Below, piece by piece: positions 1 through 8,430 of a stretch of DNA of 64,000 bases. The stretch lies in the NCBI RefSeq assembly GCF_000425065.1, contig NZ_AULB01000024.1, positions 1 through 64,000 of the forward strand, given 5' to 3'. The notes below the pieces were generated by a model that was given only the letters and a program-made list of their open reading frames with translations, was not told the DNA's origin and made no database searches. The DNA comes from Actinomadura rifamycini DSM 43936 (GTDB lineage Bacteria; Actinomycetota; Actinomycetes; Streptosporangiales; Streptosporangiaceae). Positions within the stretch are counted from its first letter, which is position 1. Each line of letters starts with the position of its first letter. The position numbers were made by a program, and so were the translations under genes.

Positions 1-365
1 CCGCCCCGCCGACGCCGCCGACGCCGCCGGACCCGCCGGACCCGTCGCCGCCCACCCCGCCCACGCCGCCGACGCCGCCCGTCCCGCCGGAGGACCCGGG
101 CTCGCCGAGCCCGGAGCCGCCGCCGCTGCCCGCCGACCCGGCGGCGCCGGCGTCGCCGGCACCGCCCTACCTGCCGTCCGGCGCGGCGGGCGCGGCCGGG
201 AGCGGCGACGGCGAGGGGACGATCGCGGGCGTCATCACGCCGCCGAAGGAACTGCCGTTCACCGGCACCGACGCGCTCCCGCTGGTGGCGCTCGGCCTGA
301 CCGCCATCGCGGCGGGCGGCGCCGCGGTGGCCATGACGCGCAGGCGCGAAGCCGAGGAGTCGTGA
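1..365 (+). CDS. C-terminal end of an LPXTG-type sortase-anchored surface protein (5' part outside window)
   Basis: The open frame enters from the left edge (first full codon at base 3) and ends at the TGA at 363-365. The visible 120 residues start with a proline/threonine-rich stalk of PPT, PPD and PSP units. This is followed by an LPFTG pentapeptide, a hydrophobic segment of about 20 residues rich in Leu, Ala and Gly, and a short basic tail with MTRRR near the end. That order is the classic cell-wall sorting signal: sortase would cleave between T and G and attach the protein to the peptidoglycan. The stalk would span the wall. The functional N-terminal domain lies outside the window, so its role cannot be named. 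Confidence 0.85.
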   Translation, partial: APPTPPTPPDPPDPSPPTPPTPPTPPVPPEDPGSPSPEPPPLPADPAAPASPAPPYLPSGAAGAAGSGDGEGTIAGVITPPKELPFTGTDALPLVALGLTAIAAGGAAVAMTRRREAEES

Positions 366-400
366 CCGTGCCGTCGTGACGGAAGTCCGTCGGCTCCGCG

Positions 401-440
401 TGTGAGGGGGCGCCTCCCGGCCGGGAGGCGCCCCCTCACA
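401..440. terminator. Perfect 20-bp-arm palindrome, probable bidirectional terminator
   Basis: Bases 401-420 and 421-440 are exact reverse complements with no spacer, so either strand's transcript can fold into a very stable GC-rich hairpin. It lies between two converging genes, the sorting-signal protein (ends 365) and the Ser/Thr kinase (ends 436), and it contains the kinase stop codon. There is no T run, as is common for actinobacterial terminators. Confidence 0.7.
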
Positions 441-2337
441 GTTCCTGCGCGCCCGTCACCCGCCAGCCGTCGCCGGCCCTGCCGACCCGGAGCCGGTGGA
501 AGCCGATCCCGTCCGCGTCGTCGCAGGCGGACGTGCACGCGCCGAGCGCCACCAGCGCCGTGACCTCGTCCCCGGACCCGCCGGGCCGCAGGCCCGCGCC
601 CACGACCGTCCCCGCGGTGATCGACGGGTGCCGCGCCACGGCGGACAGCACGTCCCGGGCGCGGTCTCCCGGCCACGCCGCGCCGGTCGTCCGGGCGAGC
701 GGGGAGGCCGCCTTCAGCGTGTAGAGGGTGTCGAGCAGCCAGCGGTCGCCGCGCCGGACCATGGTGGCGCGCATCGGGTCCGCGAGGAGGTCCGGCTCGG
801 CGCCGGACGCGCGCACCGTCCGCTTCACGTACGCCAGCACGGTCACCGCCTCCGGGGTGGCGGAGACGACGGCCGAGTCGGCGATGTCGGTGGTCACCGA
901 GCCGTCCTTCGCCTCCAGTTCCGCGCGGTAGTCGCGGGCGGCGAGCTGCCGGTCGTAGTCGGCGCCGTACCGCTCGGTGGCGACCCCGTGCGCGGCGGTC
1001 ACGTTCCGCTCGTAGGACGCGTGGTCGAAGCTCAGCACGGTCGTGATCGCGTGCTCGGCCGGACGGACGGCGGCGGCCGCGGCGGGCGGCGGCGCGGCGG
1101 TGTCGGCGGTGTCGGCGGCGGGCGGGTCCGGCTCGCCGTCCCCGGCGGCCAGCACCGCCCAGGTCGTCCCGCCGCCGGCGAGCAGCACCAGCGGCAGCGC
1201 GAGCGCGGCGATCCGCAGGCCGCGCCGCCGCCGCCCGGGTGGGACGGTGTCGACCGCGTTCGCCGCGTGCTCGCCGACCCCGGGCGGGGACGTGCGGGGG
1301 TTCGTGGACGGCGCCCCGTGCGGGTCCGTGAACGGCGGCGCGGACGGCCCCGGGCCTTCGGCGTGGTGCACCGGGGCGGCGTGCGGGTTCGGTTCGGCGG
1401 GCGCGGACGGGCGCGGCACGGGGTGCGTCGGGGCGTGCGGGGGGACGTGCGCGGGGGCGGCGAACTGCGCGCCGGTGCTGAGCGCCCGGTCGTCCCGCGC
1501 CCCGCCGGGCGCGCCGGACGCGGCCGGGGCCGCGCCGCCCAGCAGGTCGAGCAGCACCTGCTGGGCCTCCGGGCGGCCCGCCGGGTCCTTGGCGAGGCAG
1601 GCCGCCACGACGGCGCGCAGCAAGTCGGGAAGCGCGGACATGTCCGGCTCGTACTGCAGGATCCGGTGGAACACCGCGGAGATGTTGTCGTTGCCGAACG
1701 GGTGCCGCCCGGTCGCGGCGAACAGCATCGTCGCCGCCCACGCGAACATGTCGACGCCCGCGCCGAGGTCGCCGTCGGCGATCTGCTCGGGCGCCATGTA
1801 GGACGGCGTCCCCATGACGCCGCTGCCCCGGGACGACGGCGAGCCCAGCACCCGCGCGATGCCGAAGTCGATGACGCGCGGGCCGTCCGGCCCCATCAGG
1901 ACGTTCGACGGCTTGAAGTCGCGGTGCAGGATCCCGGCGCGGTGGATCGCGGCGAGCGCGGTGACGGTGCCGATCGCGAGCCGGTCCAGGTCGGTCCCGG
2001 TGCGCGGGCCGCGTCCGGCGACGAGCGCGCTGAGGGACGGGCCGGGGACGTACTCGCTCACCACGTACGGGGTGTCGCCGGAGAAGTCGGCGTCCAGGAC
2101 CTGCGCGGTGCAGAACCCGGCGACCCGCCCGATCACCCCCAGCTCGCGCTCGAACCGCGACCGCCACTCGGGTCTGCCGCTGAGCTGCGCGCGCAGCAGC
2201 TTGACCGCCGCCTCCGACCCGTCCTCCCTCCGCCCCAGGTAGACGATGCTCTGCCCGCCCTCGCCCAGCCGCCCGGCCAGCTCGTACGGGCCCAGCCGCG
2301 CGGGGTCCCCGGGCAGCAGGGGGTCGACGCCCGTCAT
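436..2337 (-). CDS. Membrane-anchored serine/threonine protein kinase with Mce-associated-like extracellular domain
   Basis: This 633-residue protein is read leftwards from the ATG at 2335-2337, which has a GGAGGA ribosome site just upstream; upstream in-frame starts lack one. Residues about 15-280 form a Hanks-type kinase: a glycine loop GRLGEGGQS, an invariant Lys in AVKLL, the catalytic HRDFKPSN, DFG in VIDFGIAR, and GTPSYMAPEQ. A long Pro/Ala linker and one membrane helix (about 395-420) follow. The outer domain (about 445-600) has the pattern of Mce-associated / NTF2-like proteins (SFDHASYERN, then VLAYVKRTV, then GDRWLLDTL) instead of PASTA repeats. It probably phosphorylates cytoplasmic targets in response to an extracytoplasmic signal. 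The kinase call is firm; the sensor fold is inferred from pattern only. Confidence 0.9.
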   Translation of the reverse strand: MTGVDPLLPGDPARLGPYELAGRLGEGGQSIVYLGRREDGSEAAVKLLRAQLSGRPEWRSRFERELGVIGRVAGFCTAQVLDADFSGDTPYVVSEYVPGPSLSALVAGRGPRTGTDLDRLAIGTVTALAAIHRAGILHRDFKPSNVLMGPDGPRVIDFGIARVLGSPSSRGSGVMGTPSYMAPEQIADGDLGAGVDMFAWAATMLFAATGRHPFGNDNISAVFHRILQYEPDMSALPDLLRAVVAACLAKDPAGRPEAQQVLLDLLGGAAPAASGAPGGARDDRALSTGAQFAAPAHVPPHAPTHPVPRPSAPAEPNPHAAPVHHAEGPGPSAPPFTDPHGAPSTNPRTSPPGVGEHAANAVDTVPPGRRRRGLRIAALALPLVLLAGGGTTWAVLAAGDGEPDPPAADTADTAAPPPAAAAAVRPAEHAITTVLSFDHASYERNVTAAHGVATERYGADYDRQLAARDYRAELEAKDGSVTTDIADSAVVSATPEAVTVLAYVKRTVRASGAEPDLLADPMRATMVRRGDRWLLDTLYTLKAASPLARTTGAAWPGDRARDVLSAVARHPSITAGTVVGAGLRPGGSGDEVTALVALGACTSACDDADGIGFHRLRVGRAGDGWRVTGAQEL

Positions 2338-2505
2338 GGGTGCTCCTCCGTCGCAGGCGATCCGCCACGGGACTCGTACCCGCGGCGGCACCGGATGGCC
2401 ACTCCGCATCCGCCATAAAGTTGGACGCGTGTGACGAGCCGTGCGTTCTGCATGACCGACGGTCACGTCGGACGTCAGGTCGGAGGCCGGGCCGCCCCCG
2501 GGCGG

Positions 2506-4692
2506 TCAGCCCTTCTCGAGGAAGTCGGCGCGCTCCTCGTCCAGCAGGGACGCCAGCTCGGCGGCCAGGCCCGGGTGGTCCGCGAGCCCGGGGTCGGCCG
2601 CGACGAGCGCGGTCGCCTCCTCGCGGGCGTCGCGGATGACGTCCTCGTCCCGCTGCAGGGTGAGCAGCCGCAGGCTGGACGCGCGGCCCGCCTGCGCGGC
2701 GCCGAGGACGTCGCCCTCGCGGCGCTGCTCCAGGTCGAGGCGCGACAGCTCGAACCCGTCGGTCGTGGACGCCACCGCGTCGAGCCGCTCGCGGGCCTTC
2801 GACCCCGGCTCTGCGTCGGTGACCAGCAGGCACAGCCCGTGCAGGGACCCTCGGCCGACCCGGCCGCGCAGCTGGTGCAGCTGCGACACGCCGAACCGGT
2901 CCGCGTCCATGATCACCATGACGGTCGCGTTGGGCACGTCGACGCCGACCTCGATGACCGTGGTGGCGAGCAGGACGTCCAGGTCCCGGTCGGTGAACCG
3001 GCGCATCACCGCGTCCTTCTCGTCGGGCGGCAGCTTGCCGTGCAGGACGCCGATGCGCAGCCCGGCGAGGAGCTCCTCCAGCTTCGGCAGCAGCTCCATG
3101 ATCCCGAGCGGGGACCGGCGCCCGTCCTCGGCCCCGTACGCGTCGCCCTCGTCGCCCTCCTGCTCGCCGATGCGCGGGCACACGATGTAGATCTGCCGGC
3201 CCCGCCCCGCCTCCTCCTTGATGCGCTCCCACGTCCGCGCGAGGAACGCGGGCTTCTCCGGCGGCACCACGACGGTCTGGATCCCCGAGCGGCCCGCCGG
3301 GAGCTGCCCCAGAACGGACGTCTCCAAGTCGCCGAACACGGTCATCGCGACGGTCCGCGGGATCGGCGTCGCCGTCATGACCAGCACGTGCGGCCGCCCC
3401 CCGGCGGTCTTCTCGCGGAGCGCGTCGCGCTGCTCGACGCCGAACCGGTGCTGCTCGTCCACGACCACGAGGCCGAGATCGGCGAACCGCACCGACTCCT
3501 GGAGCAGCGCGTGCGTCCCGACGACGATGCCCGCCGCGCCGGACGCCGCGTCCAGCATCGCCTGCTTGCGGGCCTTCGCGCCCAGCGACCCGGTCAGCAG
3601 CGCCACCCGCGTCGCGTTCTCGGCGCCGTCGAGCTGCCCGGCGCGCGCCAGCTCCCCCAGCATCCCGGTGATCGACCGGTGGTGCTGCTGCGCGAGGACC
3701 TCGGTCGGCGCCAGCAGGGCCGCCTGCCCGCCGCCGTCCACCACCTGCAGCATCCCGCGCAGCGCCACCACCGTCTTGCCGGCGCCGACGTCGCCCTGGA
3801 GGAGGCGGTGCATGGGGTGCTCGCGGGCGAGGTCGGCGGCGATCTCCGCGCCGACCGCGCGCTGCCCGTCGGTCAGCTCGAAGGGCAGGCGGGCGTCGAA
3901 GTCGGCGAGCAGGCCGGACGGCCGGACCGGGCGCGGCGTCGCGGGCAGCGCGCCCGCGGCGCGGCGGCGCTGCGCCAGGGCGACCTGGACGACGAACGCC
4001 TCGTCCCACTTGAGGCGGGCCTTCGCGCGGCCCAGCTCGTCCCAGCCCTTCGGCCGGTGGATGCCCTCGTACGCCTCGCGCAGCCCGATGAGGCCGCGGC
4101 GGCGCAGCAGGGGCGCGGGCATCGGGTCGGCCGGCAGTTCGAGGCCGTCCAGCACCATGCCGACGGACTTGCTGATCGCCTCGATGTCGAGGCCCTTGGT
4201 GGACGGGTAGATCGGGATGATCTCGTCGGCCCACTCCTGCGCGGCCTGCTCGGCGGTCTTCTCCGCGACGACCTTGTACTGCGGGTGGGTGAGCTGCCGC
4301 TGCACCTGCCCGCTGCGCGGCACGTACGTGCTGATCTTGCCGGCGAACAGGCCGCGGGTGCCGGGCGACAGCTCCTTCTCGGGCTTGTAGGAGCCCTTGC
4401 GGCCGAAGAAGCTGAGCTTGAGCCGGCCGGTGCCGTCCGTGACGGTGATCTCCAGGACGTAGCCGGGGCTGCGGGTGATGCTGCGGCCCTGCACCTTGAC
4501 GACCTCGGCCATGACGGTGACGTGCTCGCCGTCCTGCAGGCCGCTGAGCGGGGTCAGCTCGCCGCGGTGCGCGTACCGGCGCGGGTAGTGGTGCAGGAGG
4601 TCGCCGACGGTGCGCAGGTCGAGGCCCTTCTCCAGCACCTTGGCCGTCTTGTCGCCGAGTACCTTCCGCAACGGCTCGTCGAGATTCGCCAC
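2506..4692 (-). CDS. recG: ATP-dependent DNA helicase RecG
   Basis: This 728-residue protein has the full RecG layout. An N-terminal wedge/OB domain (about 1-180) contains LLHHYPRRYAHR and VKVQGRSITRS. A superfamily 2 helicase follows with Walker A GDVGAGKT, the DEQH box in VVVDEQHRFG, motif III MTATPIPRT, and motifs V-VI in the second RecA lobe, including TTVIEVGVDVPNA and QLRGRVGRG. RecG branch-migrates and reverses stalled replication forks and processes Holliday junctions and R-loops. It starts with GTG at 4690-4692 after an AAAGGA ribosome site. It is divergent from rpmB with about 220 bases between, the recG-rpmB neighbourhood usual in actinobacteria. Confidence 0.97.
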   Translation of the reverse strand: MANLDEPLRKVLGDKTAKVLEKGLDLRTVGDLLHHYPRRYAHRGELTPLSGLQDGEHVTVMAEVVKVQGRSITRSPGYVLEITVTDGTGRLKLSFFGRKGSYKPEKELSPGTRGLFAGKISTYVPRSGQVQRQLTHPQYKVVAEKTAEQAAQEWADEIIPIYPSTKGLDIEAISKSVGMVLDGLELPADPMPAPLLRRRGLIGLREAYEGIHRPKGWDELGRAKARLKWDEAFVVQVALAQRRRAAGALPATPRPVRPSGLLADFDARLPFELTDGQRAVGAEIAADLAREHPMHRLLQGDVGAGKTVVALRGMLQVVDGGGQAALLAPTEVLAQQHHRSITGMLGELARAGQLDGAENATRVALLTGSLGAKARKQAMLDAASGAAGIVVGTHALLQESVRFADLGLVVVDEQHRFGVEQRDALREKTAGGRPHVLVMTATPIPRTVAMTVFGDLETSVLGQLPAGRSGIQTVVVPPEKPAFLARTWERIKEEAGRGRQIYIVCPRIGEQEGDEGDAYGAEDGRRSPLGIMELLPKLEELLAGLRIGVLHGKLPPDEKDAVMRRFTDRDLDVLLATTVIEVGVDVPNATVMVIMDADRFGVSQLHQLRGRVGRGSLHGLCLLVTDAEPGSKARERLDAVASTTDGFELSRLDLEQRREGDVLGAAQAGRASSLRLLTLQRDEDVIRDAREEATALVAADPGLADHPGLAAELASLLDEERADFLEKG

Positions 4693-4912
4693 GCCGTCCT
4701 TTCTAGCCCATGCCGGTGACGCGAATCAGGCGCCGCGGGCCGGATGTCCCGCATCGGCGCAGGCCGATTCGCTCAACGCGGGCGCGGTGGGCTACTCTGA
4801 TCCATGCGCCTCGTCCAGGCGTTCCCTCGTGAGCGCCGGTGAAGTCCGGTTCGCCCCCTACGGCGACGGGCGGCGCTCCGGTTAGAGCATCGACACCCAC
4901 TTGGAGTTTCCC

Positions 4913-5107
4913 GTGGCTTCCGTTTGCGACGTCTGCGGCAAGGGACCCGGTTTCGGCATGCGCGTCTCCCACTCGCACCGCCGCACCCCGCGCCGCTGGA
5001 ACCCCAACATCCAGCGCGTGCGCGCCGTCGTGAACGGCGGCACGAAGCGGATCAACGCCTGCACGTCCTGCATCAAGGCCGGCAAGGTCGTCAAGCCCAC
5101 GGTCTGA
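4913..5107 (+). CDS. rpmB: 50S ribosomal protein L28, zinc-binding (C+) form
   Basis: This 64-residue basic protein starts at GTG 4913-4915 with a GGAG ribosome site eight bases upstream; the in-frame ATG twelve bases earlier has no such site. It carries the L28 signature SHSHRRTPRRWNPN and the pair CDVC near the N-terminus and CTSC near the C-terminus, giving a four-cysteine zinc ribbon. Actinobacteria often hold a second, cysteine-free L28 under Zur control for zinc starvation; this is the zinc-requiring housekeeping copy. It is monocistronic: a hairpin terminator follows at once. Confidence 0.96.
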   Translation: MASVCDVCGKGPGFGMRVSHSHRRTPRRWNPNIQRVRAVVNGGTKRINACTSCIKAGKVVKPTV

Positions 5108-5143
5108 CACGGTCCGGCACGGGCGGTCCGGCCCGCGCGGCGA

Positions 5144-5179
5144 GTCGGCTCATCGGAAGCGTCCGAGGAGCCGACTTTT
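5144..5179 (+). terminator. Rho-independent terminator of rpmB
   Basis: GTCGGCTC at 5144-5151 pairs perfectly with GAGCCGAC at 5168-5175, and TTTT follows at 5176-5179. It lies 37 bases after the rpmB stop and in the right orientation. Confidence 0.8.
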
Positions 5180-5255
5180 CGCATGTCCGGAGACCTTTCG
5201 GGCCCGGCGCCACCCGGGCCTGTAGCCGCCCGGGCCCGCCGCCACGGGGTCGCCG

Positions 5256-6071
5256 CTACCGGGCCCGCTGCATCCAGGCGTGGTCGACCGGGCCGATCCC
5301 GGCGCCGAGGGGGAAGCCCGCGGCGATGGCGCCCGTCACGTACTCCTTGGCGCGCGCGACGGCCGTCGGGACGTCCGCGCCCAGCGCCAGGTTCGAGGCG
5401 ATCGCGGACGCCAGCGTGCAGCCCGTCCCGTGGGTGTGCCGGTTGTCGTAGCGGGGGGCGGCGAAGCGGTGCTCGCGCTCCCCGTCGAACAGCAGGTCGG
5501 CGGGCTCGCCGGGCAGGTGTCCGCCCTTCACCAGCACCCACCGCGGGCCGAGCGCCTTGACCGCCTCCGCGGCCTCCCGCATGCCCGACTCGTCCACCAC
5601 CTTGACGCCCGTGAGCTGCTCGACCTCGAACAGGTTCGGGGTGACGACGGTCGCGGCGGGCAGCAGCGCCCCGCGGACGGCGTCGACGGCCTCGGGCGCG
5701 AGCAGCGAGTCCCCGTGCTTCGACACGCCGACCGGGTCGACCACGGAGGGCGCGTCGGACGCCGCGATGGCCTCGGCGACCGTCTCGACGAGCGTGGTCG
5801 AGGCGAGCATCCCGGTCTTGAGGGCGTGCACCCCGATGTCGGACAGCACGGAGTCGAGCTGGGCGCGCACGGCCTCCACGGGCAGTTCCCAGTAGCCCTG
5901 GACGCCGAGGGAGTTCTGCGCGGTGACGGCGGCGATCACGCTCATGCCGTGCACGCCGAGGGCGAACATGGTCTTGAGGTCCGCCTGGATCCCGGCGCCG
6001 CCGCCGGAGTCGGAACCGGCGATGGTGAGGGCGAGCGGCGGGGCCTGGGGGGCGGGCGCATCGTGGGGCAT
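5256..6071 (-). CDS. thiD: Hydroxymethylpyrimidine / phosphomethylpyrimidine kinase
   Basis: This 271-residue ribokinase-fold enzyme phosphorylates HMP twice to HMP-PP, the pyrimidine half of thiamine. It has the N-terminal ThiD motif IAGSDSGGGAGIQADLKT, the central HALKTGML and DPVG segments, and the C-terminal anion-hole motif HTHGTGCTLASAI, whose Cys and adjacent glycines build the phosphate-binding loop. Length matches the family (260-280). thiL, another thiamine gene, lies 1 kb away on the same strand, with one unrelated membrane gene between. No TPP riboswitch is evident in the 59 bases upstream. Confidence 0.95.
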   Translation of the reverse strand: MPHDAPAPQAPPLALTIAGSDSGGGAGIQADLKTMFALGVHGMSVIAAVTAQNSLGVQGYWELPVEAVRAQLDSVLSDIGVHALKTGMLASTTLVETVAEAIAASDAPSVVDPVGVSKHGDSLLAPEAVDAVRGALLPAATVVTPNLFEVEQLTGVKVVDESGMREAAEAVKALGPRWVLVKGGHLPGEPADLLFDGEREHRFAAPRYDNRHTHGTGCTLASAIASNLALGADVPTAVARAKEYVTGAIAAGFPLGAGIGPVDHAWMQRAR

Positions 6072-6130
6072 GCGTCCAGCTTATTGCGGATCGTCCGGTT
6101 ACGGATCACCCCGGCCCGGGGGCGCGCCGC

Positions 6131-7039
6131 TCAGGCGAGCGCGCACTCCAGCTCGTTGAGGACGCAGTAGGTGGGCTTGGCGGGCGTGCCGCTCGCGGTG
6201 AAGACGATCTTCACGGCGTCGCCCGCGGGGATCGCGGTGGTCCCGTGCACCTTCGTGAGCCGCCCGACCTCGGCGACGGTGGCGCCCTGCACCTCGGCGA
6301 CCACCGCGTTCGGGATCTTGAAGGCGAGGGCCCACCGGGCGACCGGCCGCTCCCCCTGGTTGGCGATGGTGGCGGTCGCCCGGAACCCCTGGGCGTTCTT
6401 GGACGCCACGTCGAACGCGACGACGAGCCCGTCCGGCCGTCCGCCCGCGTCGGCGCGCTGCCCGGGACCGTGCTGGAGCACCTGGCTGTCGTTGGCCGTC
6501 GCCTCCGGGTTCTTGGGCGCCCCGCCGGCGAAGTTGAGGGAGATCTGCTGCGTGCTCAGCGCGTACGACACGATGCCGACGGCGATCACGAGCGCGACGA
6601 TCGGCATCAGCGGGAACGGGAGCGAACCGACGAACCGGGCGACCCGCCGCGGCTTGGACGCGTCCGTCCCGTCGGGCTCCTCGGGTCCGGGGTCCGCGGC
6701 GGCGGGCGGCACGGACCCGGGCGGGGGCGGGCCGCCCTGTCCGGGAGGCATCGCGGGAGGCATCGCGGGAGGCATCGCGGGAGGCATCGTGGGCGCGCCG
6801 TCGGGGAGGGTGGCGCGGGGGCCGGTGGACGCCGGGCCCGGCGGGCCGCCGTGCCCGCGCGGCGGTCCGGACGGCCGCCGGTGGCTGCCCGGCCGGGACA
6901 CGAACACCTGATCGTCGGTGGGGCCGGCGAAGCCGTCGTAGCGAGGTCCGGTGGACGGGCCGACGGGCCGGCCCGGCGGCGCCTGCGCGCTCGATCCGGG
7001 CTCGTCCTCGGGCTGCTCGGGCTTGGAGTGTCGTCCCAT
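6131..7039 (-). CDS. Single-pass membrane protein with a CBM2-like extracellular domain
   Basis: This 302-residue protein has no enzyme motif. Residues 1-145 are a Pro/Gly-rich, presumably cytoplasmic, region containing four MPPA/MPPG units encoded by a 12-bp DNA repeat at 6743-6790. One membrane helix follows (FPLMPIVALVIAVGIVSYAL). The last 110 residues resemble a family-2 carbohydrate-binding / immunoglobulin-like sandwich: GFRATATIANQG, then VARWALAFKIPN, then AGDAVKIVFTASG, and a Cys pair near the end. An outward-facing binding domain on a cytoplasmic low-complexity tail suggests a wall or polysaccharide sensor or anchor. Its position between thiD and thiL gives no functional clue. Fold assignment is by pattern only. 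Confidence 0.7.
   Translation of the reverse strand: MGRHSKPEQPEDEPGSSAQAPPGRPVGPSTGPRYDGFAGPTDDQVFVSRPGSHRRPSGPPRGHGGPPGPASTGPRATLPDGAPTMPPAMPPAMPPAMPPGQGGPPPPGSVPPAAADPGPEEPDGTDASKPRRVARFVGSLPFPLMPIVALVIAVGIVSYALSTQQISLNFAGGAPKNPEATANDSQVLQHGPGQRADAGGRPDGLVVAFDVASKNAQGFRATATIANQGERPVARWALAFKIPNAVVAEVQGATVAEVGRLTKVHGTTAIPAGDAVKIVFTASGTPAKPTYCVLNELECALA
6743..6790. repeat. Four tandem 12-bp units within a coding region
   Basis: GGGAGGCATCGC is repeated four times, the last copy ending in T. On the minus strand each unit encodes Met-Pro-Pro-Ala (last Gly), so copy number can change without shifting frame. Confidence 0.9.
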
Positions 7040-7140
7040 TCCATTCCTCGTCGGTCAGGGGATGTATACCAAACCGGCACCAAATATGCCTACCGACCTG
7101 AGGATCGCACCGCGTTCCTTAATTCCGGTCGAAGCTCCGT

Positions 7141-8061
7141 TCACATGCGGAAATGGTCCCATCCCCCGCCTTCTGGAACGCGCCCGTCGACCCGGACGCC
7201 CGTTCCGCGCGCGACGGTGCCGATCCGCGTCCAGGACGGCGGCAGGGCGGACGCCGCCGGGAACGTGCCGGCGAACGCGTGGTCCTCGCCGCCGGTGAGC
7301 GCGTGCCGCAGCCCGTCGGGGCCGAGGACGTCCGCGACGGGGACGGCCGCCGACTCCACGTCGACCCGGACCCCGCTCGCCGCCGCGATGTGCCCGAGGT
7401 CCTGCAGCAGCCCGTCGCTGACGTCCAGCAGGGCGGTCGCGCCCAGCTCCCGCGCCTGCGGCCCGGCGCCGTAGGGCGGCTCCGGGCGCCGGTGGGCCGC
7501 GAGCAGCTCCGCGGGGCCGTCCCGTCCGGCGGTGAGCAGCTCCAGGCCCGCCGACGCGAAGCCCAGCCGCCCCCGGACGGCGACGACGTCGCCGGGGCGC
7601 GCTCCGGCCCGGGTGAGCGGCGCGCCGCCCCCGAGGTCGCCGAGCGCGGTCACCGCCAGGGTGATCTCCGGCGCCGCCACGACGTCTCCCCCGGCGACGG
7701 ACGCCCCCGCGGCCGCGCACTCGTCGGCGAGGCCCGCGTACAGGCCGTCCGCCCAGTCCGCCGCGGTCGCGGTCGGCGCGGCGAACCCGACGAGCAGCGC
7801 GGTGGGGCGGGCGCCCATGGCGGCGACGTCCGCGAGGTTCTGCGCGGCGGCCTTGCGGCCGATGTCGTAGGGGCCCGACCAGTCGCGGCGGAAGTGCCGG
7901 CCCTCGACGAGCAGGTCGGTCGTCGCGACCACCCGCCCGTCCGGCGCCGCGACCACCGCCGCGTCGTCCCCCGGCCCGAGCGGCACCCGCGGGCCCCGCG
8001 GCAGCCGCGCCGTCAGCCGCTCGATCAGCCCGAACTCGCCCAGCTCCCCGATCGTCGCCAT
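7141..8061 (-). CDS. thiL: Thiamine-monophosphate kinase
   Basis: This 306-residue enzyme makes thiamine diphosphate from thiamine monophosphate, the last step of the pathway. It shows the ThiL/PurM-like ATP-binding signature: GPGDDAAVV near residue 30, then TTDLLVEGRHF, then AAQNLADVAAMGARP, a central VAGGDVVAAPEIT, and DVSDGLLQDLGHIA followed by GGEDHAF. These Asp residues bind the metal-nucleotide complex. It is divergent from a stand-alone Lrp/AsnC domain gene and a DUF3515 gene, an arrangement common beside thiL in actinobacteria. Confidence 0.96.
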   Translation of the reverse strand: MATIGELGEFGLIERLTARLPRGPRVPLGPGDDAAVVAAPDGRVVATTDLLVEGRHFRRDWSGPYDIGRKAAAQNLADVAAMGARPTALLVGFAAPTATAADWADGLYAGLADECAAAGASVAGGDVVAAPEITLAVTALGDLGGGAPLTRAGARPGDVVAVRGRLGFASAGLELLTAGRDGPAELLAAHRRPEPPYGAGPQARELGATALLDVSDGLLQDLGHIAAASGVRVDVESAAVPVADVLGPDGLRHALTGGEDHAFAGTFPAASALPPSWTRIGTVARGTGVRVDGRVPEGGGWDHFRM

Positions 8062-8178
8062 CCGCCCATGTTTTCACCGCGCGGCCGCCGGTTCGTACCG
8101 CCCCGGCCGCCCGCCGGGGGCGGCGACGCGATACGGTGAACCGTCCGACGGCATTTTCTCCGCCCCGGGGAGGACGTG

Positions 8179-8412
8179 ATGGTGCAGGCCTACATCCTCA
8201 TCCAGACCGAAGTCGGCAAGGCCGCCGAAGTGGCGGGCCATATCTCCGGCATGACGGGCGTCACGCGCGCGGAGGACGTCACCGGCCCCTACGACGTGAT
8301 CGTCCGGGCGGAGGCGAACAACGTGGACGAACTGGGCAAGCTCGTCGTCGCGCAGATCCAGACCGTCAAAGGGATCACCCGGACGCTGACCTGCCCGATC
8401 GTGCACATCTGA
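8179..8412 (+). CDS. Stand-alone Lrp/AsnC ligand-binding (RAM) domain protein
   Basis: This 77-residue protein consists only of the alpha-beta RAM domain of Lrp/AsnC regulators: AYILIQTEVG at the start, GPYDVIVRAEANN in the middle, and IQTVKGITRTLTCPIV at the end. It has no helix-turn-helix. Such domains form dimers or octamers and bind amino acids; without a DNA-binding part it may modulate a full-length Lrp or act as a small effector sensor. ATG 8179 is chosen over the adjacent GTG 8176 because GGGGAGG lies five bases ahead of it. Confidence 0.9.
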   Translation: MVQAYILIQTEVGKAAEVAGHISGMTGVTRAEDVTGPYDVIVRAEANNVDELGKLVVAQIQTVKGITRTLTCPIVHI

Positions 8413-8430
8413 CGGGAGAGCAAGCGGTCG

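Noticed and set aside
167..4234. A 1355-residue minus-strand open frame over the kinase and recG
   Set aside because: Low-complexity Arg/Gly/Ala product in the wrong frame relative to two clear genes.
5256..8061. TPP riboswitch ahead of thiD or thiL
   Set aside because: The 59 bases before thiD and the region before thiL are too short or lack the conserved CUGAGA-type core.
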